64,000 nt of DNA, from assembly GCA_019058445.1 (NCBI GenBank), contig JAHPZA010000009.1:186001-250000 (forward strand), written 5' to 3'. Below, one piece after another: positions 18,013-26,559 of the stretch (positions within the stretch are counted from its first letter, which is position 1; the number at the start of each line of letters is the position of its first letter). The translations under genes and the position numbers were made by a program. The notes below the pieces were generated by a model. The model ran no database searches, was not told the DNA's origin, and saw only the letters and a program-made list of their open reading frames with translations. The DNA comes from Promethearchaeota archaeon. Its GTDB lineage: Archaea; Asgardarchaeota; Lokiarchaeia; Sigyniarchaeales; SOKP01.

Positions 18013-18133
18013 TTGAATAAACACGTAAACACTAGCATAAAAAAGAAGTAAAAATGAAGATTGTATCAAGACAACATATCATAAAAAATAAAATTATAAA
18101 AAAAAAGTGAGATGAAATCTCACATTAAATTAG

Positions 18134-18577
18134 TTATTTTGGGGGATAAATCCTAAATTCCCCTTTAATTATATCAAATGGAATCCTATGAGTGTATAAC
18201 CACAATTCTGAGGGAATCAAATCCATATGATCTCGGAAAGTATCATTAGTCAGGATTGGGCAATCATCCTGGATGGCCTTTAATATGAGTAAAATATCGG
18301 CCTCTATCCCTTGAGGGGCTTCCAGTATGATCCTACGCCTTAAATAATATTCATAAGAAGGGCGATAGTCAATACAATAATATAATTCCCAATCAGCGAT
18401 TCCTGTAATATAATAATCATATTTTAAATTATTATACATTAGATTGATATTTTTAATTTTAGGGGGATTTTCATCATAATGCCCTGCGACATTAGAAATA
18501 TCTGAAAGTAATTTTGGCTTTGCTTTTCTCACCTTGAGTAAGTGATTTACGCATTGAAACCCCCTATATGCAAACAT
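18134..18577 (-). CDS. Zc3h12a/Regnase-like PIN (NYN) ribonuclease
   Basis: The sequence follows the PIN/NYN fold of Zc3h12a-type RNases. It has an N-terminal 'SDISNVAGHY' (equivalent to the D-x-SNVA motif), a middle 'YYCIDY', the acidic 'EADILLILKAIQDDCPILTNDTFRDH' region with 'NDTFRDH', and a C-terminal 'RIPFDIIKGEFRIYPP'. At 147 aa it is close to a bare PIN domain. Such enzymes cut single-stranded RNA, and some are toxins. No antitoxin-like partner is adjacent, so this is a stand-alone candidate RNase. It is monocistronic, with 400 bp of non-coding DNA upstream. Confidence 0.65.
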   Translation of the reverse strand: MFAYRGFQCVNHLLKVRKAKPKLLSDISNVAGHYDENPPKIKNINLMYNNLKYDYYITGIADWELYYCIDYRPSYEYYLRRRIILEAPQGIEADILLILKAIQDDCPILTNDTFRDHMDLIPSELWLYTHRIPFDIIKGEFRIYPPK

Positions 18578-18979
18578 CTGTACTGTATAACAATAAAATT
18601 TCTAACTATTTATGCAATATATCTTTTTCTTCCTATCTCACTCACTCACGGTTAATATTCTTAAAAAAGAGTATAATATCCTATATCTTCCCTATATCTG
18701 CTCAACAATCACTATACCATGCAGCTTTCTACCAATGAGGGGCCAATGCAGTTGGTCTTATAATAGACCTACATAAATGTAAGAAATCGTCTTTTATAAG
18801 TTTTGTTAAAATGAGTTATTTTCTTAATTTTTATCTAATTTTTGAAGATTGGAAAAAAGTGAATTTTTAATGCCTAATGTGAAATAGAGGAGCTCATGAA
18901 TTGAAAGAGTTATGAAGGATATATCTTTTTATGGATTAAATCCATAAAATGAGCTATTATTTTATTTCCAATGTTGGAT
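18578..18979. other. Intergenic region, no gene seen
   Basis: About 400 bases lie between two minus-strand genes. It contains the perfect hairpin at 18928-18948 and a somewhat GC-richer patch near 18715-18765 ('ccatgcagctttctacc', 'aatgcagttggtctt'). No protein gene is supported. Confidence 0.35.
18928..18948. terminator. Hairpin downstream of the Schlafen-like gene
   Basis: A perfect 9 bp stem, tttatggat/atccataaa, has a 3-base loop and lies 32 bases past the stop of the minus-strand gene at 18980, close to T/A-rich sequence on both sides. It is best read as a transcript-end or processing structure for that gene. An operator is an alternative. Confidence 0.4.
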
Positions 18980-19750
18980 TTATAACTTCAATATCTTTAT
19001 TATATCTTCCTTAGTGGTTAATCTTGTATGAGAACAATCTCTAGTCCAAGAGGTAGTTGGGATATATGAGGTATTCTTACTATATAGTTTTTTTTTAATC
19101 ATATAATGTGTTCCTACTTCGTAATTTAATTGAATTAGGTAATTTCGATAAAATCCATCTTTTTCGCTTAGTGAGATCTCAACTGAGCCCTCTATTCTTA
19201 TATAATATTCTATAAAATCTAGATTTATTTGAGGGGTGATATAATTATTAAGAGCTTGGAGAAAGGGTTGCTCATCTATCTTCTCTATGTTGGTAATTTT
19301 ACCATTGAATTTATCGTTTTCTTCCCCAACTCCAATTTGAAGGAAAGCCACTCCTAAATTCTTTTCTTTTGTTTTATTATTTACTAAACTGAGCACATCT
19401 TTAATGAATTCGGCTTTTTGTTCTTGTTTTCGCTTTTTATCTAGAGAAATTATATCATACATTTGTGATTTGAAATCTAAAAACTCGCATTCTCGCTCCT
19501 CCAACAATTTTTTGATTAATTCCTTCTTTTTAAGTCTAGGAATTTTTCTGTATTTACCTGGAATCCTTAAATTCAAAAGATACGAACTAGTAATATATAC
19601 TATTGCCCCGAAGAATATAATTCCAAATACCAATAAGAATAATTGAATGTCGGGGTTCAACCTTATTATCATTGGATATGCTGCTATTGTTCCAATGGAA
19701 AAAAAAATAACAAAACACCCCATACATTTTTTAAAATTTGTTAATTTCAT
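18980..19750 (-). CDS. Membrane-anchored AlbA_2 / Schlafen-type protein
   Basis: Two hydrophobic helices at about residues 10-30 and 35-60 anchor the protein. The soluble remainder follows the AlbA_2 (Schlafen-fold) pattern: 'ERECEFLDFKSQ' (E-x-x-x-x-DFK), 'KAEFIKDVLSLVNNK' (the helix before the Asn), 'GVAFLQIGVGEEN', and a terminal beta region. AlbA_2 domains bind or cleave nucleic acid and occur in defence systems and Schlafen proteins. Fusion to a membrane pair is uncommon and suggests action at the cell membrane. It is monocistronic within the accessory region. Catalytic activity cannot be judged from the sequence alone. Confidence 0.6.
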   Translation of the reverse strand: MKLTNFKKCMGCFVIFFSIGTIAAYPMIIRLNPDIQLFLLVFGIIFFGAIVYITSSYLLNLRIPGKYRKIPRLKKKELIKKLLEERECEFLDFKSQMYDIISLDKKRKQEQKAEFIKDVLSLVNNKTKEKNLGVAFLQIGVGEENDKFNGKITNIEKIDEQPFLQALNNYITPQINLDFIEYYIRIEGSVEISLSEKDGFYRNYLIQLNYEVGTHYMIKKKLYSKNTSYIPTTSWTRDCSHTRLTTKEDIIKILKL

Positions 19751-20100
19751 TTGGACACCACATTCCCTTTGATTATTTTATAACTATAAGGAATCTTAGC
19801 TTAATAAATGATTTGGAACTATGGGATTATGTTCTAAATTGGAAAGTGCGATCCCATCCCCTTTACCATCTTCTTAATTAAAGAGGGAAATGCTATAAAG
19901 CACCATTTATCAGCTTCTTAATTACATAAGAAAATAATGGGAGATTTAATGAGTGCAGATATTATAGATCTTCGTCGACTAAATCCAAATATCAAAATTA
20001 TATAAAATAATTAATAGCAATATTTCTAAAAAGGCTAATTTTTATATGAGAATATCCTAATTAATATTAGCCAAAAAGTTCAAAATCGAGTTTAATAATA
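19751..20100. other. Divergent intergenic region
   Basis: About 350 bases lie between divergent genes. A 22-codon frame (19937-20005, MGDLMSADIIDLRRLN...) is too short to support as a gene. A TATA-like 'tttttatatgaga' near 20040 lies about 55 bases before the ATG at 20101 and is a plausible promoter. Confidence 0.35.
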
Positions 20101-20712
20101 ATGTCAAATCAAGAGAAAATAGATTCATACCTTAACAATTTTGAAGTAAGATTAAATGAAGAGAAAAAATATAGTGGTTTAATAATTGCTTCCTCATTTT
20201 CAATGATGATTTTGTTACTTACTTTTATTTCTAATAGAGATTTTATTTTAGATCTTGGTATAGGTGCTATAATTCTCTCGATTTTTTTTCAATATTATAT
20301 ATTTAGAAAAGCTCCCCTAAATATAAAGAGTTTTAAAGAAATCGATGAAGCATTACAATTCAGTTTCAGAGAAATGAAAATAAGAGAAATTTGTCATTTG
20401 TTAGGAGAATATTTCTTTTTAATAAGTATTGCTTTAATATTGTCTTTTTTTAAATTATTTATTTATAGCTTTTTTTTAATTTTAGTTATAATATTAAAAG
20501 AACTAAAAAATATAATTAATGATTCGAAATATTTTAAACTTAATCGTGAATTTAAGGATCTTGGTGTTCCTATAGGTTCGGAGGATTATTTAATAATAAA
20601 ACACAACCTCTCTATTATTAAGATTACTTTTTTATTAAGTTCTTTTCATTTAATATTGAGTGCGTATTTTGTAATCTTATTACTTGACTACGGTTCAATT
20701 ATGTCTTTTTAG
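20101..20712 (+). CDS. Four-helix membrane protein (203 aa)
   Basis: No family is recognised. Hydrophobic segments at about residues 24-42, 47-65, 100-140 (probably a hairpin pair) and 177-200 suggest four or five membrane helices, with a charged cytoplasmic loop (about 70-95) that includes 'FKEIDEALQFSFREMKIR'. It is convergent with the membrane HEPN gene at 20836; a hairpin in the gap probably ends both transcripts. Confidence 0.5.
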   Translation: MSNQEKIDSYLNNFEVRLNEEKKYSGLIIASSFSMMILLLTFISNRDFILDLGIGAIILSIFFQYYIFRKAPLNIKSFKEIDEALQFSFREMKIREICHLLGEYFFLISIALILSFFKLFIYSFFLILVIILKELKNIINDSKYFKLNREFKDLGVPIGSEDYLIIKHNLSIIKITFLLSSFHLILSAYFVILLLDYGSIMSF

Positions 20713-20780
20713 GCAACATAAATTAACTTTTATGAATAATATTTTTAAATAAACATTAAATTTACCTTTTCCTTTATTGA

Positions 20781-20802
20781 GATATTGATATGATACAATA
20801 TC
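20781..20802. terminator. Hairpin between convergent genes
   Basis: The 7 bp stem gatattg/caatatc with an 8-base loop lies in the 123 bp between the convergent genes ending at 20712 and 20836. The position suggests a bidirectional transcript end. Confidence 0.35.
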
Positions 20803-20835
20803 TTGTAGAAAGAGATATTTTGAAAGTGTAGAACA

Positions 20836-21870
20836 TTAAAAATATTTAACAATTGCTTTAAACGCGGGTTCAAGTATTGAAAAAGAATCTTCATCTAGTA
20901 GACCTATATTAGAAATTCGTTTTTCATATTCCTGAAGATGAATATAATTTCTATAATCTCTAAAAATATTCTGTGCAATACCCCATTCTGTATCTTTTCC
21001 TATTTCAAAAGAGAAATTACTACCTGCAGTTTCGAGATAATAACACATCTTATCAAAAAATGTAGCCTTAGTTAAAGATTTACTATTAGAGATTTTTGAA
21101 TGATTAATTCTATTAATATTCTTATTTTCCAACCATTTTGTTAAGAGATATTCTAATATTGAGCCCATTTTAATACATGCATCTTTCCAATAGCCAAGTT
21201 TGATTAGGTCAACGATTGATTTATGCTCTTGTAAAACTAATTTTCGATTAGTGATAAATTGCTTTTGAAATAATTCATTAGAAGACTCATAAAATTTGAG
21301 GGATATTTCTTTTAATTTAGGATTAAATTCAATTAAAAACTTATCTTGGATATTTAGATTACAACAATAAAGAGAAATTAAAATTGCTGACAATATAGAA
21401 AGATAAAATCCGCTTTGGAGTTCAAAATTATATAATAAAAATTTTGTTGTAGGATTATTAGGAAAATCAATTAAAAATGGAAAAAATACACCACCTAATA
21501 ACCATATTAAACTTCCAGCTAGCAATAAAATAGAGGAAAATATCAATGAATATTTTTTTAACTTTATTTCTTCTAGTATAAAGTGTGAAAAATAAACAAA
21601 ACATCCAATTAGATAAATAATCAATCCCGCAACCAATCCATAAATGTTAAAGCTAACAAAATAAATTGGATCAATAGGAAAGAAAAATTCTGAATGATAA
21701 AACTTAGAGGAAGTTGTCCAAATTGGATTAAATTTTAAAACTCTCATAACTTTTTGACCATATAATTCTCCATAGATAACAATTTCAACCCACGGTAAGC
21801 AAAAACTTGAAATTAAACAACCAATAATGATAACTTCAAAAAACAAATTTATTCCTCTTAATTTTTTCAT
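20836..21870 (-). CDS. Membrane protein with C-terminal HEPN-like domain
   Basis: The N-terminal half has about five hydrophobic helices (residues 8-28, 65-95, 105-128 and 145-170). The C-terminal 140 residues are helical and soluble. They include 'YWKDACIKMGSILEYLLTKWL' and, near the end, 'IFRDYRNYIHLQEYEKR', which fits the R-x4-6-H signature of HEPN domains. It is one of several HEPN-type proteins within 20.8-27.5 kb and one of two that are membrane-anchored. A membrane-tethered HEPN RNase would fit an abortive-infection effector. Activity is inferred only from the motif. Confidence 0.5.
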   Translation of the reverse strand: MKKLRGINLFFEVIIIGCLISSFCLPWVEIVIYGELYGQKVMRVLKFNPIWTTSSKFYHSEFFFPIDPIYFVSFNIYGLVAGLIIYLIGCFVYFSHFILEEIKLKKYSLIFSSILLLAGSLIWLLGGVFFPFLIDFPNNPTTKFLLYNFELQSGFYLSILSAILISLYCCNLNIQDKFLIEFNPKLKEISLKFYESSNELFQKQFITNRKLVLQEHKSIVDLIKLGYWKDACIKMGSILEYLLTKWLENKNINRINHSKISNSKSLTKATFFDKMCYYLETAGSNFSFEIGKDTEWGIAQNIFRDYRNYIHLQEYEKRISNIGLLDEDSFSILEPAFKAIVKYF

Positions 21871-22030
21871 TGTACTACCCTGATTAAGATTAAATTATTA
21901 GTTTTCTATAATTATATTTAAAATATCCTTTTTAAAATAAATTGACAAAAAATTATTAATCTATGAAAAAATAATAGGTCTTTTCCTAAATCTAATGTTT
22001 TTATAATCATTTAAATTATATAATCCTAAA

Positions 22031-23509
22031 ATGAAAGAATTAAATTATGAGAAATTTATAGAATTCTGTAGAAAAAAAATCAAAGAAGGTAAATTTTTTG
22101 AAAAAGTATTAGGGATATATTATATTATTACTGCCATATTTTTATCTTCTTTATATTATTCTTTAGATTTTTTAATTTTTGTAACAATTCTTCTCATATT
22201 TACATTATCATTTATAGGGCCTTTAGTAATAATAGGTATAAGATTTAAGTTTCCTTGGAAAAAGAATGTTAAAAATTATAATGAAAAATTCTATAGAGAA
22301 GTAAAAATACTTTTTTCTGGAAATATACTAGATGATAAGAATTCTTTAGAGAGTTGTAGGTCATGGTTTTCTAAAGCTAGAATTTTTGATGGAATAAAAT
22401 TTAGTGGCTATATTCTTAGCATATTTCTATTAGTATATTACATTTTGTTATTAATAGAAATAGTTATATTGAATTTTTCAATGATTTATGTTGAAAAAAA
22501 TACAAATTTTATTTTCAAATTCCTCTTCAATCCTTTTTTAAAATATTATATATTTTGTTTAACATGGTTCTTATTGTTTAACATTACAGAACTATATATT
22601 AATCGATTAAAATTAACAATTGATGATATTATCAGAGAAGCTTATAATGATATTGAAGATAAGAATGATAATATTTTCTCTATTTTAAATAATCCAGATT
22701 CCATTAATTATGAAGATCTTCAAAAAGATATAAAAACAGAAATAATTAACATCCAGAATCTTTATTCTTTAAATATTCTTAAAGTATTAAAAAAATCAGA
22801 ACATCGATTTAAGCTAAAATATTTATATAAACAATTTAAAGTGGGGGGTAGATTTGATCTCATTAAAATAATAAACAGTTATTTAAAGTGTATTGAAATT
22901 ATCAATTCTAAAAATGAAGATTTTGAATATTATGACGTTTTCTATAATTATTCAACTATTTTAGCTAAATTAAAAAAAGAAATTATATTAGAGTCAGAAA
23001 GTATCATAAATGAAACTAAAGACTATTTAAATGAGTATAAAGAAGTAAGAGTTAATAAAACGGATATAAGAGAAAAAAAGAACACAATTAATAATCTAAT
23101 TAGTGATTTTGAATTAACAATTCGACAATTTATTAAAAATCAATTAAAAAAACATTTTAGTGAAGATTGGTGGAATCAAGGTATCCCCTCAAAAATACGA
23201 AAAGATGCTGAAGTCCTTAAATCAAAAAAAGAAATAATTGAACCTAAAAGAACATATCAAGTTATAGATTTTCTCACATTTATGGATTACTCTAATATTA
23301 TTTTAAATAAAAAGAATTGGAATAACATCTTCAGTGATTTTTTTAATCAAAAATACATCTTTCAAGCACCATTCGAAAAGTTAACATATATTAGGAATGA
23401 TCTTGCTCATAATAGATTTATAGAAGATGATTTTGAACGATGCAAAACTTATATTAAAGATATTTTGAAATATATACCAGATTTTAATCGGAACTGTATA
23501 TTAAATTAA
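22031..23509 (+). CDS. Membrane protein with C-terminal Swt1-type HEPN domain
   Basis: Two hydrophobic pairs lie at about residues 25-72 and 113-190. A long helical region follows, and then a C-terminal domain of about 130 residues that matches Swt1-like HEPN: 'EDWWNQGIPSKIRKDA', 'FLTFMDYSNIILNKKNW' and the active-site motif 'LTYIRNDLAHNRF' (R-N-x3-H). Swt1-type HEPN domains are associated with RNA cleavage or binding in conflict systems. The gene is divergent from the membrane HEPN gene at 20836 with only 160 bp between the starts, so the two may be co-regulated. Confidence 0.6.
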   Translation: MKELNYEKFIEFCRKKIKEGKFFEKVLGIYYIITAIFLSSLYYSLDFLIFVTILLIFTLSFIGPLVIIGIRFKFPWKKNVKNYNEKFYREVKILFSGNILDDKNSLESCRSWFSKARIFDGIKFSGYILSIFLLVYYILLLIEIVILNFSMIYVEKNTNFIFKFLFNPFLKYYIFCLTWFLLFNITELYINRLKLTIDDIIREAYNDIEDKNDNIFSILNNPDSINYEDLQKDIKTEIINIQNLYSLNILKVLKKSEHRFKLKYLYKQFKVGGRFDLIKIINSYLKCIEIINSKNEDFEYYDVFYNYSTILAKLKKEIILESESIINETKDYLNEYKEVRVNKTDIREKKNTINNLISDFELTIRQFIKNQLKKHFSEDWWNQGIPSKIRKDAEVLKSKKEIIEPKRTYQVIDFLTFMDYSNIILNKKNWNNIFSDFFNQKYIFQAPFEKLTYIRNDLAHNRFIEDDFERCKTYIKDILKYIPDFNRNCILN

Positions 23510-23645
23510 GACGGAAAAAGATAAACAAAAACCAGTAATTTATGATTTAGGAATATCTTTTACGAGAGATGGTTCTTATACGAGATTAATTACTCAAGAT
23601 GATAGAAAAAAAATAATGAATCTAAAAAAAAGACATAACTTTTAA
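23505..23645 (+). pseudogene. Possible gene remnant after the HEPN gene
   Basis: A frame directly after the stop at 23509 reads KTEKDKQKPVIYDLGISF, continues TRDGSYTRLITQDDRKKIM, and ends at 23645. It has protein-like composition but no start codon; an in-frame stop precedes it. It may be the tail of a lost gene. I do not recognise it. Confidence 0.25.
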
Positions 23646-23735
23646 TTGACTTTATTTATTTTTTAAAGAATTTACACTCTACTTATGATTAATTGCTTTT
23701 CATTATAGATTCATAAAATAGCTTTATTTTTCTAT

Positions 23736-25352
23736 TTATATTGGACTCACTTTTTCAATTATCCTTTTAATAAATCTTTTACCAATAAGTTTTATACAGA
23801 TACCTATGAACTGTTTCCGATTTATTCTACCTTCTTTGTAGTCTTTATATGCATCTTTAATCTTTTCCCAGTCAGAAGCAAGATGATCTACTAAGTATGC
23901 TTCTAAATCATCAACTTTATCAAAAATTTGTTCTATTTGTAGCGTATATTCTTTAATTAACTCTGTATCGCTCTTGATATCATCTAATTTTTCACTGAAA
24001 TCTCTTAATATCTCTGTAATTTTTTCTGTTTTGTCACTCATTGCCTTAATAATAATTTCTGAACTATCACCTACTTTATTTAGAGCAACAGATAATGCAA
24101 CATCCTGCTTGTCGTACAAACCTTGAGCATAGGCTTCGATTAACTTGAAATTATCATTCTGAATAGCATGTATTTCTTGAAGCAACTTAAAGTTACATCT
24201 CTTAATGATATTTTCTATTTCTGACTCTAAATTAATGATATCAATATCACTTTCAATAATTAGCTTTTGATCCTCCATAAATTGGGTTTTTTGGTCAAAT
24301 TCTTGCTTGCTTATCTGTTTAGGAATTAATAAATTGCATACATAACAAATTTTAAATGGTTCAATAAAACTAGACCGTGTTCTTCCACTGGGATCCATAT
24401 ATGTTACCATTCCTTCTATAGAATCACCCACACAACTTTGTGTTGCTATTAATTTGAAAGTTGGACTCTCAAAAGAATTTGGTTTTAGTAAATTGATTTT
24501 AGACCTATCTTTTTTTACTAATAAACCTGCAGGAGTTTGAGTTAATAAAATTTGAATATTATTTATTACTAATTTGGAGTTATTCTTTATCTTCACTTTA
24601 TAATAGAAAATGCTTTGATTACCTTCAATTTTCCAGTCTCCTCCGCGTAAAACTTCAATATCCTTCATATTAAAGTCCGTTGATATATCTTGAGATTCAA
24701 TAAAATTTTTATCCTGTGTGGATATAGATGATTCCATAAAAGAATAATCTCTCTTTTCCTTATTAAAACTAATGCAATATTCTATATCTATAATTTCTGG
24801 AGCATTATCTCTTAATGGGTATAATTCTTTAACTGCATTTAAAATAAGGGCATTATCTTCTTCTTTTAATTCTCTTAACTTTTCAGTATATTCAATAGGT
24901 GAATAAATTTCAAATGTACTAATAATGGAATGTAGTCTACTTCCAAAGGATGATGATTCTCTGACATTAGAATGAGATTGAAAAAGTAATCTAGATAAAT
25001 CTTCTCGACCTCTGTATTTTAGTATTTGTCTGATTTTTTCAATATCATTTTCAATTTCTTTTGAGATTATCTTTTTTTCTTTTAAAATAGGTTTAAAAAA
25101 TTCTAGATATTCTTTTAGAACTTTATTCCTAGATCTATGAAAATATCCATATGTATTCCAATTTGGTGTAAAAGAATTATTGGTTTTAATAATTTCCTCT
25201 AAAATTTGTAATGTTAAAGATAGATTTTCAAAATTAATATCATCTTCGTTAATACCATAATCACTAAGATTAAATTCTATTGGTAATCTTAAAAATTCAA
25301 TAATTTCTCTTTTGAGACCTCCAAACTTTAGTCGAGTTTCTTTTTCAATCAT
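23736..25352 (-). CDS. Helical/beta-sandwich multidomain protein (538 aa)
   Basis: No named function is recognised. Residues 1-190 are helical and charged. Residues about 225-335 look like an Ig-type beta sandwich ('YYKVKIKNNSKLVINNIQI' ... 'FKLIATQSCVGDSIEGMV' ... 'FKICYVCNLLIPKQIS'). From memory, the 'EPF-x-I-x-YVCNLL-x-PK' ending recurs in Asgard and other archaeal proteins fused to ATPase or signalling modules. Residues 360-500 form long amphipathic helices with a coiled-coil look, and the C-terminus is basic. No membrane segment or catalytic motif is seen. An adaptor or sensor role in the accessory region is possible. Confidence 0.5.
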   Translation of the reverse strand: MIEKETRLKFGGLKREIIEFLRLPIEFNLSDYGINEDDINFENLSLTLQILEEIIKTNNSFTPNWNTYGYFHRSRNKVLKEYLEFFKPILKEKKIISKEIENDIEKIRQILKYRGREDLSRLLFQSHSNVRESSSFGSRLHSIISTFEIYSPIEYTEKLRELKEEDNALILNAVKELYPLRDNAPEIIDIEYCISFNKEKRDYSFMESSISTQDKNFIESQDISTDFNMKDIEVLRGGDWKIEGNQSIFYYKVKIKNNSKLVINNIQILLTQTPAGLLVKKDRSKINLLKPNSFESPTFKLIATQSCVGDSIEGMVTYMDPSGRTRSSFIEPFKICYVCNLLIPKQISKQEFDQKTQFMEDQKLIIESDIDIINLESEIENIIKRCNFKLLQEIHAIQNDNFKLIEAYAQGLYDKQDVALSVALNKVGDSSEIIIKAMSDKTEKITEILRDFSEKLDDIKSDTELIKEYTLQIEQIFDKVDDLEAYLVDHLASDWEKIKDAYKDYKEGRINRKQFIGICIKLIGKRFIKRIIEKVSPI

Positions 25353-25685
25353 AATCTTTTCTAATTAATAATAAAGTAAATAATATATATTAGCATAATT
25401 GAAATTAAGTTCTTTGATGGTGAATCCACATACTTCCCTTACCCTATATCGACTATGAACTTATCAGTTCTATAAAAAGGGGTTTCCCTCAATTTTATCT
25501 TTAAATAAACTCCAATTTTATATTAGTTTTACAAGTTCTTTTCTTAATATTAATTATTTTAATAAATTTACATGGTGTTAATGATAAATAAAAAAGAGAG
25601 AATTATAACAGAGATTATCCCATAAAATTTATTTAAATAGTCGTTTTTCCTTCTTTTTAGTAACAGTTAATAAATTAAATTTAAG
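25353..25685. other. Divergent intergenic region
   Basis: About 330 A/T-rich bases lie between divergent genes. A TATA-like 'aaatttatttaaatag' lies about 55 bases before the ATG at 25686. No gene or strong structure is seen. Confidence 0.35.
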
Positions 25686-25940
25686 ATGATAAAGCTGAAA
25701 GACGATTATAAATATCTTTTTGGTTTGGGAATACGCTCGTTCTATGATGCTATAAAATCAGATTTGAAAACAGATGAAAATGAATCTGCTTTTGATTTTG
25801 TTGAATCAATAGGAAAAGAGATTAGGAATGAACTAGAGAATAATCCTAAATATCAAAAAATCTATCAGGGAGCAGATTTAGCACGAAAAGCAAAAGAATT
25901 TGCAGATGAGCTTGAAAAATTATTCTCGGATTTCTTCTAG
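25686..25940 (+). CDS. Small acidic helical protein (84 aa)
   Basis: The ATG start is preceded by a TATA-like sequence about 55 bases upstream. The protein is charged, mostly helical and free of cysteines ('MIKLKDDYKYLFGLGIRSFYD', then amphipathic helices ending KLFSDFF). No family is recognised. It is flanked by decayed gene fragments, so it may be a surviving part of a larger lost cassette. Confidence 0.4.
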   Translation: MIKLKDDYKYLFGLGIRSFYDAIKSDLKTDENESAFDFVESIGKEIRNELENNPKYQKIYQGADLARKAKEFADELEKLFSDFF

Positions 25941-25960
25941 AAACCCATTTAATAAAGAAC

Positions 25961-26188
25961 TTATAGAAAGCTCATCTCATAATAATCTTTCTTTATTTTC
26001 ACTTTTTCTAAGATCGGTTTCAATTTCTCATCTATGTAGGTTTCGATTTTCCGAATAATCCTTTCATCCAACTCCTCTAATTCTGCATCTTCTATAATAC
26101 TTTCCTTACTATTAACTATAATCCTATAAATTACAGAAAGAAAAAGTATATAGAAATCGAAGCTGCATAAATTTTTAATTTTCAACAT
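25961..26188 (-). CDS. Small hypothetical protein, possibly a remnant (75 aa)
   Basis: This is a 75-codon frame with a hydrophobic first third and a charged helical second half ('EDAELEELDERIIRKIETYI'). No family is recognised. It sits between the 84-aa gene and a decayed HEPN gene. Short length and lack of a visible Shine-Dalgarno make it uncertain; it may be spurious or a fragment. Confidence 0.3.
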   Translation of the reverse strand: MLKIKNLCSFDFYILFLSVIYRIIVNSKESIIEDAELEELDERIIRKIETYIDEKLKPILEKVKIKKDYYEMSFL

Positions 26189-26236
26189 ATCATGTAGATA
26201 TTACCCTATTAAAAGAGCTGAAAGAAAGAGACCTGA

Positions 26237-26535
26237 TTAAATATTAAAATATCTCAAATCATTAACGGGAAAGAACATAATTTAGCTTCAGAAGATGTAA
26301 ATAAGCTAATAGAATTTCAACAATTACGGAATGTTTATGCTCATGGTGATGGTACAATTACTCAAAATTATCTTGATAAAATTCCGAATTCTAATTTCAA
26401 GCTAGGTTAGCGACTAGAAATATCTCAAGAAATATTACTAAAGAGTTATTATATAGTAATAAAAACTATCAATAATTTAATAAAGCATTTATAGAGAAAT
26501 ATCCTGAAATAATTTCCAATAAAAATAATTTGTGA
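26237..26535 (+). pseudogene. Decayed MAE_18760-like HEPN gene fragment
   Basis: The translation runs GKEHNLASEDVNKLIEF, then QQLRNVYAHGDGTITQNYL, ...NFKLG, a TAG stop at 26408, and RLEISQEILLKSYYIV; a +1 shift then leads to FIEKYPEIISNKNNL-stop. The 'LRN-x-x-AHGDG' motif and the following 'yL-x-x-I...KLG...I' order match HEPN domains of the MAE_18760/MAE_28990 class. There is no start codon; the frame begins after a TGA. The 5' truncation, in-frame stop and frameshift mark it as a pseudogene. Confidence 0.65.
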
Positions 26536-26559
26536 AAATTATTAACTTGGTTTGAAAAT

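Larger units (their letters stand above)
17510..18133. other. Convergent intergenic region with repeat and pseudogene
   Basis: This stretch holds copy B of the dispersed stem-loop repeat (17782-17820) and, on the minus strand, a decayed fragment related to the 80-aa protein at 27579 (17896-18012). A G-rich patch, 'agggcgggagtcatctttttt', near 17671 ends in a T-run and could terminate plus-strand transcription; a similar 'gcaaggagtcacctttt' occurs near 13132. Nothing else coding is seen. Confidence 0.45.

Noticed and set aside
19937..20005. 22-codon frame MGDLMSADIIDLRRLN...
   Set aside because: Too short, no clear Shine-Dalgarno and no recognisable pattern; not supported as a gene.
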